A stretch of DNA of 64,000 nt. Origin: Aquisalimonas lutea (GTDB lineage: Bacteria; Pseudomonadota; Gammaproteobacteria; Nitrococcales; Aquisalimonadaceae). Positions 1 to 8,671 of this stretch are shown here, one piece after another. A program made the translations under genes and the position numbers. The notes beneath the pieces are model-generated. The model ran no database searches, was not told the DNA's origin, and worked only from the letters and a program-made list of their open reading frames with translations. Every line of letters begins with the position of its first letter. The stretch's first letter is position 1. The stretch lies in the NCBI RefSeq assembly GCF_030409225.1, contig NZ_JAUFPK010000001.1:492191-556190 (forward strand), in the 5' to 3' direction.

Positions 1-80
1 GCCTGCGGCGCCAGGCCGTCGACGCCGCTGTCGCCGATGCCGATAATGGTGAGCCAGGGGGATGCGGCGCTCCGGGTCAT
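1..80 (-). CDS. cobL: Precorrin-6Y C5,15-methyltransferase, N-terminal fragment
   Basis: Only the first 26 codons are inside the window, read leftward from an ATG at 78-80. The translation starts MTRSAASPWLTIIGIGDSG and continues GVDGL; this glycine-rich N-terminal loop is typical of the SAM-binding tetrapyrrole methylases of the CobL/CbiE type. CobL methylates precorrin-6Y at C5 and C15 and decarboxylates it. The gene is divergent from cobK (starts at 245), and CobK makes the substrate of CobL, so context and sequence agree. Which tetrapyrrole methylase it is rests mainly on this context, because so little of the protein is visible. Confidence 0.72.
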   Translation of the reverse strand, partial: MTRSAASPWLTIIGIGDSGVDGLAPQ

Positions 81-127
81 GGGGCCTCCCGCCGGAGACT
101 CGGTGACAATGCCGACGCGCCAGCAGG

Positions 128-206
128 GTCGCGGCTGAAGCCGCTCCTACACGGCCGTGATCGCCGGTCGGGGCGCCCTCGCTGTGGGAGCGGCTTCAGC
201 CGCGAC
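128..206. repeat. REPIN: two inverted REP copies between cobL and cobK
   Basis: Two copies of the window's main REP hairpin face each other at 128-150 and 184-206, separated by 33 bases. Each carries the GCGGCT-TC-AGCCGC stem next to a GTAGGAG or GTGGGAG head. The pair could form one long cruciform between the divergent cobL and cobK starts. Similar pairs lie near 36.2-36.6, 40.7, 51.0 and 56.1-56.4 kb. Confidence 0.85.
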
Positions 207-244
207 CCTCCCGGACCATCCGTCTCCGGACACAGAGGCAACCA

Positions 245-988
245 ATGAACGTCCTGATCCTGGCCGGCACCGGCGAGGCCTCCGCGCTGGCCCACCGGCT
301 GGCCGACCACCCGATCATCCGCGCGCGGATGTCGCTGGCCGGCCGCACGCGGCAGCCGGAGGCCCAGGCGCTGCCCAGCCGCGTCGGCGGCTTCGGCGGG
401 GTCCAGGGGCTGGTGCAGTACCTGCGCGACCAGGGCATCGATGCCCTGGTGGACGCCACCCACCCGTTCGCCGCCGGCATGACGGCCAACGCCGCCGCGG
501 CGGCCCGGGCAACCGGCGTGCCGCTGGCGCTTCTCGCGCGCCCGGACTGGACACCGGCGCCGGACGACCGCTGGCTCCGGGTGCCCGACCTGGAGGGCGC
601 GGCGGAAGCCCTGCACCCCCTGGGCCGGCGCGTTCTGGTCACCACGGGCCGCAAGCTGGCCGCCTTCGAGCGCGTCCCGGATAAGCGCTACGTCATCCGC
701 ACCATCGATCCGCCGGAACCGCGGCCGGCGCTGCCGGACGCCGTCTACCTGCAGTCCCGCGGCCCGTTCCGGCTGGAGGACGAGCTGGCGCTGCTCCGGG
801 AGCACGCCATCGACGTCCTGGTGACCAAGGCCAGCGGCGGCGGCGCCACCCGGGCGAAGCTCGATGCCGCCCGGCAATGCGGCATTCCCGTGGTCATGGT
901 CGAGCGCCCGCCGCCACCGGAGGGCGTCGTCTCGTTCACGGACCCGGCGGACGTGGTCACGTGGCTGGAACAGCAGGTCCGGGGTTGA
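245..988 (+). CDS. cobK: Precorrin-6A reductase
   Basis: The 247-residue product matches CobK/CbiJ, which reduces precorrin-6A to precorrin-6Y with NADPH in the cytoplasm. Visible family marks are the N-terminal nucleotide-binding loop MNVLILAGTGEA, the DATHPFAAGMTANA segment (about residues 76-89), the VTTGRKLAAFE motif near residue 137 and VTKASGGGATRAKLDAA near residue 194. The length is normal. The ATG at 245 is preceded by AGAGG at a fitting distance. The gene is on the plus strand, divergent from cobL and convergent with the cobJ end of the main cob operon, so unlike the rest it is not downstream of the B12 riboswitch. Confidence 0.93.
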   Translation: MNVLILAGTGEASALAHRLADHPIIRARMSLAGRTRQPEAQALPSRVGGFGGVQGLVQYLRDQGIDALVDATHPFAAGMTANAAAAARATGVPLALLARPDWTPAPDDRWLRVPDLEGAAEALHPLGRRVLVTTGRKLAAFERVPDKRYVIRTIDPPEPRPALPDAVYLQSRGPFRLEDELALLREHAIDVLVTKASGGGATRAKLDAARQCGIPVVMVERPPPPEGVVSFTDPADVVTWLEQQVRG

Positions 989-1164
989 ATGACCGTTGAC
1001 CGGGCTCCGCGCGGATGGCGGGGTCCGGTTGCGGACCGTCTGCGGCCAGGACGGCCGCAGTCGAGCGTACAGGGATGTATTCACAGCGTGTCCGCGACCG
1101 GACGCCGCTATCCGGGCCCCCGCCCCGCCCCTGAACGGTTGCGTTCGCTCGGCGGACAGCTCCG

Positions 1165-1935
1165 TCATGTGGCCTCCGGCCGGTACTGGCGCGGCGTGTA
1201 GACCCACGTCCGGCCGCCGCGCTCCATCACCCGGGTGGTGGACGCCCCCACCAGGACCAGTGTGCGCATGTCCGCTTCGGCCGGGTCGACCCCGGCGAGG
1301 GTGGTCACATGGATGCGCTCCTGCTCGCCCCGGCCGACGGCGGTGCCCAGCACCACCGGCGTCGCCGCCGCACGCACGTCGCGGAGCGCGTCCAGCGCCG
1401 CGCCCAGCTGCCACGGGCGGGCGCGGGAGACGGGATTGTAGAAGGCCATGGCGAAGTCCGCCTCGGCGGCCAGGCGGATGCGCCGCTCGATCGCCGCCCA
1501 GGGCTTGAGGTTGTCCGACAGGGACAGCACGCAGAAATCGTTGCCCAGCGGCGCGCCGATCCGGGCCGCAACCGCCTGCATGGCGGAGACACCCGGCAGC
1601 ACCGTGACATCCACCCCCGCCCAGCGGCCGTCGGCATCGCCGTCCAGGGCCTCCATCACCGCCGCCGCCATGGCGAACACCCCCGGGTCGCCGCCGGAGA
1701 CCACGGCCACCCGGCCCCCGGCGCCGGCCAGATCCAGCGCCTGGCGGGCCCGGGCCAGCTCCTCGCGGTTGTCCGAGACATGGCGGCGCTGGCCCTCGCC
1801 GCGGACGCGGTCGACGTAGGGCCCGTAGCCCACCAGATCCGTGGCCCGCTCCAGGGCCGCCGCGGTCTCGGGCGTCTGCCACTGCGGCCCCGCCGGGCCC
1901 ACGCCCACCACGCACAGGCTGCCCGCCGCGCTCAT
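1165..1935 (-). CDS. cobJ: Precorrin-3B C17-methyltransferase
   Basis: The product has 256 residues. CobJ uses SAM to methylate C17 of precorrin-3B and contract the ring to precorrin-4. The N-terminal VVGVGPAGPQWQTPETAAAL loop followed by DLVGYGPYVDRV, the SGGDPGVFAMAAAVMEA motif (about residues 80-96), and the NDFCVLSLSDNLKPW and MAFYNPVSRARPWQL segments are typical of CobJ/CbiH. The start codon overlaps the stop of cobI by four bases (ATGA), so the two are translationally coupled. It is the last gene of the cbiD-ABC-cobGHIJ operon. About 176 bp separate it from the convergent cobK; that gap holds a GC-rich hairpin (1040-1060) without a T-run. Confidence 0.95.
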   Translation of the reverse strand: MSAAGSLCVVGVGPAGPQWQTPETAAALERATDLVGYGPYVDRVRGEGQRRHVSDNREELARARQALDLAGAGGRVAVVSGGDPGVFAMAAAVMEALDGDADGRWAGVDVTVLPGVSAMQAVAARIGAPLGNDFCVLSLSDNLKPWAAIERRIRLAAEADFAMAFYNPVSRARPWQLGAALDALRDVRAAATPVVLGTAVGRGEQERIHVTTLAGVDPAEADMRTLVLVGASTTRVMERGGRTWVYTPRQYRPEAT

Positions 1936-2678
1936 CGCCGCTCCCCCGTGCCCGGGACCACGATCATGGAGAAATACGGCGCCTTCCTGACCCGCGCTTC
2001 CGCCAGGGGCTGGACCACCTCGGCCTCCATGCTGGCGCGTTCCACGTACCAGGCGCGCTCGCTCATGCCCAGGGCGTCGAGGATGGCGACGACGCGGGCG
2101 AGGTTGCTGCCCACTTTCATGATCACCGCGGCATCCACGTTGGCGAGGCGGCCGCGCAGGTCGGCATCGGGCAGCGTGCCGGGCACCACGGTCAGGACAT
2201 CGTCGCGCATGGTCAGCGGCATGGGCAGCAGGGCGGCGCTGCCCATCACCGAGGCGACGCCGGGCACGATGGTGGACGGAAACCGGTCCTTGAGCCGTAG
2301 ATAGACGTGCATGAACGAGCCGTAGAAGAAGGGATCGCCCTCGTTGAGCACCGCCACCGAGCGCCCGGCCGCCAGGTGGCCGGCGAGCATCTCCGCGGAG
2401 GCATCGAAGAAGCCCTCGATGCTGTCACGGTACGCCGTGGACGTATGCGGCAGCTCCGTGGTCACGGGATAGACCATGGGCTCCTCGCGCTGGCCGTCGC
2501 GGATGTGGGGATCGGCCGACTCGCGGGCATTGCCGCGCTTGCCCTTCTTGCAGAAGTACGCCACCACGTCGCAGCCGCTCACCAGCCGCGCCGCCTTGAG
2601 GGTCATGAGCTCGGGATCGCCGGGCCCGGTGCCCACGCCGTAGAATCGTCCGCCTTCGATTGCCTGCAGGGTCGCCAT
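1932..2678 (-). CDS. cobI: Precorrin-2 C20-methyltransferase
   Basis: The 248-residue product matches CobI/CbiL, which adds the C20 methyl group to precorrin-2 with SAM. It begins with the methylase P-loop YGVGTGPGDPELMTLKAARL (about residues 14-33), followed by VLNEGDPFFYGSFMHVYLRL and the IVPGVASVMGSAAL motif. Length is normal for the family. It starts at an ATG three bases downstream of the cobH stop and overlaps cobJ by four bases. Upstream cobH and cobG and downstream cobJ are all corrin-ring genes, so the assignment is secure. Confidence 0.95.
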   Translation of the reverse strand: MATLQAIEGGRFYGVGTGPGDPELMTLKAARLVSGCDVVAYFCKKGKRGNARESADPHIRDGQREEPMVYPVTTELPHTSTAYRDSIEGFFDASAEMLAGHLAAGRSVAVLNEGDPFFYGSFMHVYLRLKDRFPSTIVPGVASVMGSAALLPMPLTMRDDVLTVVPGTLPDADLRGRLANVDAAVIMKVGSNLARVVAILDALGMSERAWYVERASMEAEVVQPLAEARVRKAPYFSMIVVPGTGERR

Positions 2679-2681
2679 GGG

Positions 2682-3317
2682 TCACCACCGATCCGTTGCC
2701 AGGGCGTTCACGGCGGCGGCCGCCATGGCGCTGCCGCCGCGCCGGCCGAACACCGTCAGATAGGGAAACGGGCGCGCCGCCAGCGCCTCCTTGCTCTCGA
2801 TGGCGCCCACGAAACCCACCGGGATACCGATGATCGCCGCCGGGCGCGGGGCGCCGTCGGCCAGCATCTCCAAGAGACGAAAGAGCGCCGTGGGGGCGTT
2901 GCCGATGGCCACCACCGCGCCCTCCAGGCGGTCGCGCCACAGCTCCAGGGCCGCCGCCGAGCGCGTGGTGCCCAGCTCCTGCGCCAGTGCAGCGACGCGC
3001 TCGTCGCGCAGGGTGCAGACCACCGGGTTGGCCGCCGGCAGCCGGGCGCGCGTGATGCCGTGGGCCACCATCTCGCTGTCGCAGAGAACGGGCCCGCCCC
3101 CGTCCAGGGCGCGGCGGGCCGCCTCCGCGACCCCCGGGGCAAAGCCCACGTCCGCCGCCACGTCGGTCATGCCGCAGGCGTGGATCATCCGCACCACCGC
3201 CGGCACCAGCGTGTCCGGGAACCGGCCCAGGTCGGCCTCGGCCTGGATGATGGCGAAGGACTGCCGGTAGATGGCGGCGCCGTCGCGCTCGTAGACCAGG
3301 TCCTGTTGCTCAGCCAC
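2682..3317 (-). CDS. cobH: Precorrin-8X methylmutase
   Basis: The 211-residue product matches CobH/CbiC, which moves a methyl group from C11 to C12 and converts precorrin-8X to hydrogenobyrinate. The [17 protein letters not shown] motif (about residues 43-59) carries the family's catalytic histidine. ALFRLLEML and the [13 protein letters not shown] segment near the C-terminus are also conserved. The best start is a GTG at 3315-3317 that overlaps the end of cobG by eight bases. Confidence 0.95.
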   Translation of the reverse strand: MAEQQDLVYERDGAAIYRQSFAIIQAEADLGRFPDTLVPAVVRMIHACGMTDVAADVGFAPGVAEAARRALDGGGPVLCDSEMVAHGITRARLPAANPVVCTLRDERVAALAQELGTTRSAAALELWRDRLEGAVVAIGNAPTALFRLLEMLADGAPRPAAIIGIPVGFVGAIESKEALAARPFPYLTVFGRRGGSAMAAAAVNALATDRW

Positions 3318-4710
3318 GTTCGCTCTCCTCGTTCACGGCCCGGACCACGGTGGCGCGGCCCAGGCGATGGATCAGCTGTTCCAGGGACTCCCCCTGCTGC
3401 CGCCGGCGCGCGTAGACGGCGTCCAGGGCGGCAATGCGGGCACGCACGGTGGCCGCTGGGGCGGGCGGCCAGTCCGGCGCCCCGGCGACGGAGCCGGTGA
3501 CTGCCATGGCGTAGCGGCCCTCGGCGGCGACGAGCATGATCGATGCCGTCGGCGGGGCACCGCAGCCCTTGCCGCAGCCGGATACGTGCAGCCGCTCGCC
3601 GGCGGCCAGCAGCGTCGGGGCCATGCGCTCCATGGCCGCGGCATCGCCGCGGGTCGGCGTACTGCCGGAGGCGCAGCCCGGGGCGCCGACGCATGCGCCC
3701 AGGCCCAGGCGCGGATCGTCGGCGGCGGTGATCGCACCCAGCGCGTTCAACGGCGCCAGGGCGTCGTCCCCCGCGCCGGCGAGCATGACGCTGCGCCAGG
3801 GCGTCAGCCGCAGGCTCGCCGATGCCGCGCCGGCATGGCCTTCGGCGATGGCCGCCAGGCCGTCGAGCGTGTCCGCATCCAGGGCGCCGAACGGGAACAC
3901 CGCGTGCACCCAGGCGCCCGCGGGACCCACACCGGGCGCACAGGGGCCGGACGCCGTCGTCATCCCGTGGGTGTCAGCGTCCAGCGTTTGCAGACCCGGC
4001 ACGCCGCGGAACGCGTCCGCGCCCCGCTCGGCGAGGGCGGCCGCCATGCGCGGCGGCGTCGCCCCGCCGATGCCCGCCAGGCGCCCCAGGACGCCGGCGA
4101 CGACCCCGGGCACGTCCTCCGCCCGGGCCCATCCCAGGATCACGGCATCGGCACCGCGGCCGGCCGCGGCGACGCGGTAGCCTACACCATCGGGCACCGC
4201 GACGGGGTCGACACGCACATCCGCGTAGACCCCGGGGATGCCGGCAACGCCGCCGCCGTCGATCACGACGCCCGTCTTGGCCGGCAGCCCGCGCAGCGCC
4301 GGATCCCCGGCGATGCGCCCGGCGACGGCGCGACCGAGGCCGGTCACGTCGGCCCGGGCCTGCGGGTCGAGATCGCTTGCCGGCGCCACCAGCACGTTGC
4401 GCACGGCCTCCCGCCCGGGGTCGTCGTCGGCCACGCCGGCCGCGACGAGCCGGGCTTGCGCCGCGGGCAGGGCGTCGCCGGCGACACCGCGCAGCTGCAG
4501 ATTGCCGCGGCTGGTGAGCTCCAGGGCGCTGTTGCCGCAACGCCGGGCCGTATCGGCGACGGCCCGGGCCTGCGCCGGGGTCAGGCCGCCGACGGGATGG
4601 CGCAGGCGCAGCAGCAGCCCGTCGCCGCTGGCCAGCGGCGCGGCCACACCGGGGCAGGCGCCCCGGGGCACCGGCCGCCCGCCGGCGATGGTGCGCGAGG
4701 AATCGTTCAT
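3310..4710 (-). CDS. cobG: Precorrin-3B synthase (oxygen-dependent)
   Basis: CobG uses molecular oxygen and an Fe-S/siroheme-type centre to hydroxylate precorrin-3A and form the precorrin-3B lactone; it marks the aerobic route. The 466-residue protein is built like a sulfite/nitrite reductase, with two ferredoxin-like half-domains. The cluster-binding cysteines are visible as CVGAPGC (C-x5-C) and, about 35 residues later, [10 protein letters not shown] (C-x3-C). The ATG at 4710 overlaps the stop of the ABC permease by four bases. Presence of cobG together with cbiD, a gene named for the anaerobic route, is discussed as a finding. Confidence 0.93.
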   Translation of the reverse strand: MNDSSRTIAGGRPVPRGACPGVAAPLASGDGLLLRLRHPVGGLTPAQARAVADTARRCGNSALELTSRGNLQLRGVAGDALPAAQARLVAAGVADDDPGREAVRNVLVAPASDLDPQARADVTGLGRAVAGRIAGDPALRGLPAKTGVVIDGGGVAGIPGVYADVRVDPVAVPDGVGYRVAAAGRGADAVILGWARAEDVPGVVAGVLGRLAGIGGATPPRMAAALAERGADAFRGVPGLQTLDADTHGMTTASGPCAPGVGPAGAWVHAVFPFGALDADTLDGLAAIAEGHAGAASASLRLTPWRSVMLAGAGDDALAPLNALGAITAADDPRLGLGACVGAPGCASGSTPTRGDAAAMERMAPTLLAAGERLHVSGCGKGCGAPPTASIMLVAAEGRYAMAVTGSVAGAPDWPPAPAATVRARIAALDAVYARRRQQGESLEQLIHRLGRATVVRAVNEESERG

Positions 4711-5477
4711 GGCTTCACCCGTACCCCCCGCGCCACCAGGGCCCAGGCCGCCGCGCCCGTGCCCGCCGTGACCACGGCAAGCACGGCGAAGGTGGCCGGC
4801 CAGGCGATGGCGCTGGTACCCAGCAGCCCGTGGCGGAAGCCCTCGATGATGTAGTGCATGGGATTGGCCAGGGACAGCGTCTGCCAGGGCTCGGCCAGCC
4901 GGCCCACGGGATAGAACAGCCCGCCCAGGTAGATGAGCGGCGTGAGCACGAAGGTGGCGATAACCGAGGTGTGGTCGAAGCTGCGGGCGAAGACGCCGTT
5001 GATGAGCCCCGCGAAGGCGAACAGCAGCGCCGCCAGCAGGGCCATGCCGGCGGTGGCCCCGGGATGCCGCAGCTCCAGGCCGGTGAGCGGCAGCGCCAGC
5101 GCGGCCACCAGCAGACCCACCAGCAGGCCGCGCAGCACCCCGCCGGTGACGAAGCCGGCAACGATGAGCCAGGCGGGCAGCGGCGCCACCAGCAGCTCCT
5201 CGATGTGGCGCTGGAGCTTGGCGCCGAAGAACGACAGCGTGACGTTGTTGTAAGCGTTGGTCACCACGGCCAGCATGATCAACCCCGGCGCCAGGAACTC
5301 GGTGTAGCTCACGCCGTCCAGGGCACGCACCTCACGGCCCACCAGCTCACCGAGGACCACCAGGAACAGCCCGGCGGTGACCACCGACGGCAGCAGCGTC
5401 TGCACCCAGGTGCGCAGGAAGCGCCGGAGCTGCTTGACCACCATGCCCCGGTAGGCGAACCAGTAGGCGGCGCTCAT
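4707..5477 (-). CDS. ABC-2 type transporter permease in the cob operon
   Basis: The product has 256 residues from the ATG at 5477. It looks like an ABC-2 (NodJ/DrrB-like) membrane subunit: about six hydrophobic segments, a cytoplasmic N-terminus starting [19 protein letters not shown], and the LANPMHYIIEGFRHG motif before the last helices that is typical of this exporter class. The start overlaps the ATPase stop (ATGA), and its own stop overlaps the cobG start. ABC-2 pairs usually export drugs, lipids or polysaccharides. Its place inside a riboswitch-controlled corrin operon suggests a cargo or function linked to cobalt or corrinoids, but the sequence does not show which. Confidence 0.85.
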   Translation of the reverse strand: MSAAYWFAYRGMVVKQLRRFLRTWVQTLLPSVVTAGLFLVVLGELVGREVRALDGVSYTEFLAPGLIMLAVVTNAYNNVTLSFFGAKLQRHIEELLVAPLPAWLIVAGFVTGGVLRGLLVGLLVAALALPLTGLELRHPGATAGMALLAALLFAFAGLINGVFARSFDHTSVIATFVLTPLIYLGGLFYPVGRLAEPWQTLSLANPMHYIIEGFRHGLLGTSAIAWPATFAVLAVVTAGTGAAAWALVARGVRVKP

Positions 5478-6409
5478 GCCCGCACCTCCCGTTCGTCGCC
5501 GTAGACGCGCTGGAAGAACAGCTGCTCCAGGCGGTTGCTCTTGTTGCGCAGGCTGGTCACCTGCACCCCCTGCCGGGAGAGCTCGGTGAACAGGGCATTG
5601 AGCGGCTGGCCGCGCGGCACGTCCACCTCCAGGGTGCGGGTGTCGACGCGCCGCGCGGCCACGTCGCCGAGCGCGGGTGCGCTGTGGCAGTCGGCGGCCA
5701 GGTCCAGCACCAGGGTGTCGTGATCCAGCCCGCGCAGGAGCTCGCCGGTGGCACCCCGGGCGATGACGCGGCCGCCGTCGATGAACGCCAGGTGGTCGCA
5801 CAGCTGCTCGGCCTCCTCCAGGTAGTGGGTGGTCAGCAGCACCGTGATGCCTTCGCCGTTGAGCCGGCGCAGCAGCGCCCAGAGCCCGTGGCGCGCCTCC
5901 ACGTCCACGCCGGCGGTGGGCTCGTCCAGCACCAGCAGGCGCGGCTCGTGGACCAGGGCCCGGGCGATCATCAGGCGGCGCTTGAAGCCGCCCGACAGGC
6001 CCCAGGCCGTCTGCCGGGCGCGATCCGTCAGCCCCAGCAGCTCCAGCACCGCGCGGGTGCGGCGGCGCGCGCGCCGCGGCGACAGGCCGTAGTAGGCGGC
6101 CTGGCCGGCGACGATCTCGCCCACGGGCTCGAAGCTGTTGAAGTTCACCTCCTGGGGCACCAGGCCGATGAGCGCCTTGGCGGCCACCGGGTCCCGGGCC
6201 AGGTCATGGCCGAACACGCGGATGCGCCCACGGTCCAGCCGCACCAGTGAGCTCAGCAGGCCGATCAGCGTGGTCTTGCCGGCGCCGTTAGGGCCGAGCA
6301 GGCCGAAGAACCCGCCGGCGGCGACCTCCAGGTCCACGCCGTCCAGCCCGACGCAGCCGCCCGCGTAGCGCTTGGCCAGCTGCTCCATGGTGATGGCCGG
6401 GGTGCTCAT
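5474..6409 (-). CDS. ABC-2 type transporter ATP-binding protein in the cob operon
   Basis: The 311-residue ATPase partners the downstream permease. The Walker A is GPNGAGKTT (near residue 40), the signature is [15 protein letters not shown], the Walker B is [12 protein letters not shown], and the switch histidine lies in [15 protein letters not shown]-terminal extension of about 80 residues is the regulatory tail common in DrrA/NodI-type ATPases. The start overlaps the cbiD stop (TGA within ATGA). It belongs to the exporter-type DrrA/CcmA class rather than the BtuD or CbiO importers. Confidence 0.87.
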   Translation of the reverse strand: MSTPAITMEQLAKRYAGGCVGLDGVDLEVAAGGFFGLLGPNGAGKTTLIGLLSSLVRLDRGRIRVFGHDLARDPVAAKALIGLVPQEVNFNSFEPVGEIVAGQAAYYGLSPRRARRRTRAVLELLGLTDRARQTAWGLSGGFKRRLMIARALVHEPRLLVLDEPTAGVDVEARHGLWALLRRLNGEGITVLLTTHYLEEAEQLCDHLAFIDGGRVIARGATGELLRGLDHDTLVLDLAADCHSAPALGDVAARRVDTRTLEVDVPRGQPLNALFTELSRQGVQVTSLRNKSNRLEQLFFQRVYGDEREVRA

Positions 6410-7509
6410 GCGACGCCGCCCTCCGCGGCTCCCACCAGGCGGCCACCGCGGTCGACGGCGCATACGTCCAGGGCGATGTCCGGGGGCAGGTGCCGCCGGG
6501 CCTGGTCGAACGCCCGGGCACAGATCCGGTCGCCCAGGGCGATGCCCGCCTCGCGGCACAGGGCCAGGGCCTCGATGCTGGTGTTGCACCCGCGCACGGC
6601 CGCCTGCAGCGATTCCGCGGCGCCGAGGGCGCCGGCCTCGGCGGCCAGCCCGTCCAGATCGATGGCGGACTTGCGGCTGTGGGTATCCGTGTGGCCCGCC
6701 GCGAACTTGCTGAGCTTGCCGAAGCCGCCGGCCAGCGTGACCCGGGGTACGGGGTGGCGCTTGAGGTACTTGAGGGTGCCGCCGACCAGGTCCCCCATCT
6801 CGATGATGGCCATGTCGCCGAGGCCGTAGCGCGCGCGCACCAGGGCCTCGCTGGAGCCGCCGGTGCAGCAGGCGACGTGGGGCACCGCGTTGGCCCGGGC
6901 CACGTCGATGGACTGGTGGATGGAGGCGACGTAGGCAGCGCAGGAGAACGGCCGGACGATCCCGGTGGTGCCGAGGATGGATAGCCCACCCCGGATGCCC
7001 AGGCGGCCGTTCATGGTGCGCTCGGCAATGCGCTCGCCGCCGTCCACGCCCACGGTGACGGCGAAGCCGCCGGCGTGGCCGTGGGCAGCGCCGCACTCCA
7101 GCAGGTGGTCGGTGATCATCCGCCGCGGCACCGGGTTGATCGCCGGCTCGCCGACGGCCACGGGCAGGCCGGAGCGCGTCACCGTCCCCACCCCGGCGCC
7201 GGCGTGAAACGTCACCCCGGCCGCAGGCGTCAGCGCGATCTGCACCCATACGCGGGCACCGTGGGTGGCATCGGGATCATCGCCGCCGTCCTTGATCACG
7301 CCCGCCTCGGCGCCCGCTGCCACGCGCCGGAGATCGGCGAGGGCCACCCGGACCCGCTGGCCCCGGGGGAGCACCACCTCCTCCACGGTTGCCGCCGTAT
7401 CGCTGAGCATCAGGCGCGCGGCGGCCGTGGCGGCGGCCGTGGCGCACACGCCGGTGGTCAGCCCGGTGCGCAGGGCAGCGGGACCGCCGTCACGGGTCTC
7501 CGGGCGCAT
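6406..7509 (-). CDS. cbiD: Cobalt-precorrin-5B C1-methyltransferase (CbiD)
   Basis: CbiD methylates C1 of the corrin ring and takes the place of CobF in many genomes. Visible family marks are [18 protein letters not shown] near the N-terminus, [64 protein letters not shown] and [10 protein letters not shown]. From the ATG at 7509 the protein has 367 residues; a GTG at 7590 would add 27 residues, but these look unlike CbiD and have no good ribosome site. It is the first gene after the B12 riboswitch and its stop overlaps the ABC ATPase start. No cobF is visible in the window. Confidence 0.93.
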   Translation of the reverse strand: MRPETRDGGPAALRTGLTTGVCATAAATAAARLMLSDTAATVEEVVLPRGQRVRVALADLRRVAAGAEAGVIKDGGDDPDATHGARVWVQIALTPAAGVTFHAGAGVGTVTRSGLPVAVGEPAINPVPRRMITDHLLECGAAHGHAGGFAVTVGVDGGERIAERTMNGRLGIRGGLSILGTTGIVRPFSCAAYVASIHQSIDVARANAVPHVACCTGGSSEALVRARYGLGDMAIIEMGDLVGGTLKYLKRHPVPRVTLAGGFGKLSKFAAGHTDTHSRKSAIDLDGLAAEAGALGAAESLQAAVRGCNTSIEALALCREAGIALGDRICARAFDQARRHLPPDIALDVCAVDRGGRLVGAAEGGVA

Positions 7510-7659
7510 GGACGCCTGCCCCGGCTCTGCCTGATCATTGGTGGTCGCCAACAGAAGTCCCTCGTCGAGCGGCTGCGCGACGGGGTGCACGAACTGGGTG
7601 GGAACGATTCAGGACCAAAGGAGCGCTCCACCCGGCTCCGCCGCGCCCCGCGGCACCAG

Positions 7660-7858
7660 GTTCTCCAGGCCGGTCTCCGGGCTCGCGGACGGGGAGCACC
7701 CCGGCGGACCGCCTTCCCGGCCGCCGTTCGCGACGGCGCTGCCGGTGGCATAGTGTCCTGTCCGCCTACCGTTGCGGGGGCAGCGCCGGAATTGCGAGCC
7801 TGGCCCGCGCACCGGCTTCCCGATTCTCCCCGGGAACTGCGCCGGGGCACCTGGAGGT
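7660..7858 (-). promoter_or_regulatory. Cobalamin riboswitch
   Basis: On the minus strand, reading from about 7858 down to 7660, the order of conserved blocks is that of the B12 riboswitch: GGTGCC, then GGGAAGCCGGTGC, then GCTGCCCCCGCAACGGTA (about 7766-7783), and finally the B12-box region GAGCCCGGAGACCGGCC (about 7668-7684). It starts just downstream of a TTGAAA/TAAGGT promoter and ends about 150 bases before cbiD. It should repress the cbiD-ABC-cobGHIJ operon when adenosylcobalamin is plentiful. Confidence 0.93.
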
Positions 7859-7866
7859 CGACTCGT

Positions 7867-7895
7867 ACCTTAGGCGACCGGCCTGCCGGTTTCAA
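7867..7895 (-). promoter_or_regulatory. Sigma-70 promoter of the cob operon
   Basis: On the minus strand there is a TTGAAA -35 box (7890-7895), a 17-base spacer and a TAAGGT -10 box (7867-7872). The predicted start, about 7860, falls just before the first conserved block of the riboswitch, which supports both calls. It lies within the leader of the divergent SDR gene. Confidence 0.7.
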
Positions 7896-7927
7896 CAGAT
7901 ACCACCGGAACCGTCGAGGAACTGCAC

Positions 7928-8671
7928 ATGAACGCATCCGACCAGCCGGTCGCGCTGATCACCGGGGGCGCCAACGGCATCGGCCTGGGCATCGCCCGGC
8001 GGCTGCTGCACGAGGGCTGGCGTGTCGCCGTCGTCGACGCCGACAGCGAGGCCGTGACCGCCTTGCCGCGGACCCTCGGCCACGGCGCCGGCCGGCTGGC
8101 CCCGATCCACGGCGACGTGGCCGACGAGGCCAGCGTGCGCGCCGCCGTCGGCGAGGTCATGAACCGCTTCGGCCGCATGGACGGCCTGGTCAACAACGCC
8201 GCCATCGCCGACGCGTTTACCGGGCCGGTGGAGGCCCTCGCCCTGGAGGAGTGGAACCGCCGGCTGGCGGTGAATCTCACCGGGGCGTTCCTGCTGGTGA
8301 AGCACACTGCCGCGCACCTGGCCGCGAACCGCGGCGCCGTCGTCAACATCGCCTCCACCCGGGCGCTGCAGTCGGAGCCGGACAGCGAGGCCTACGCCGC
8401 CGGCAAGGGCGGCCTGGTGGCGCTGACCCACGCCCTGGCCGTGAGCCTGTCCGGCCGCGTGCGCGTCAACGCCGTCAGCCCCGGATGGATCAGTGAGGAC
8501 AGCGACCTCGCGCCGGAAGACCATGCACAGCATCCGGCCGGGCGCGTGGGCCGTCCCGACGATGTCGCCGGGCTGTGCGCGTTCCTGCTCTCCGACGCCG
8601 CCGGCTTCATCACCGGCGAGAACATTGTGGCCGACGGCGGCATGAGCCGAAGGATGATGTACGCGGAATGA
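7928..8671 (+). CDS. SDR-family NAD(P)-dependent oxidoreductase
   Basis: A classical short-chain dehydrogenase of 247 residues. The cofactor loop is TGGANGIGLGIA (residues 13-24), an acidic residue at the end of strand 2 (VVDAD) favours NAD, the NNAA motif is present, the catalytic serine lies in NIASTRA and the YxxxK pair in YAAGKGG. The C-terminal VADGGMS is also typical. The substrate cannot be read from the sequence. The stop overlaps the start of the flavin amine oxidase (ATGA), so both probably act on one substrate, perhaps with the MFS carrier downstream. The riboswitch-linked operon runs divergently and is likely unrelated. Confidence 0.88.
   Translation: MNASDQPVALITGGANGIGLGIARRLLHEGWRVAVVDADSEAVTALPRTLGHGAGRLAPIHGDVADEASVRAAVGEVMNRFGRMDGLVNNAAIADAFTGPVEALALEEWNRRLAVNLTGAFLLVKHTAAHLAANRGAVVNIASTRALQSEPDSEAYAAGKGGLVALTHALAVSLSGRVRVNAVSPGWISEDSDLAPEDHAQHPAGRVGRPDDVAGLCAFLLSDAAGFITGENIVADGGMSRRMMYAE

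Noticed and set aside
1020-1065. Strong hairpin CTGCGGCC/GGCCGCAG between cobK and cobJ as a terminator
   Set aside because: No T-run follows in either direction; it may still slow polymerase but cannot be called a terminator.
7744-7760. TAGTGTCCTGT inside the B12 riboswitch, similar to the end of element B
   Set aside because: Only 11 bases match, the following bases differ, and the stretch is explained by the riboswitch; treated as chance.
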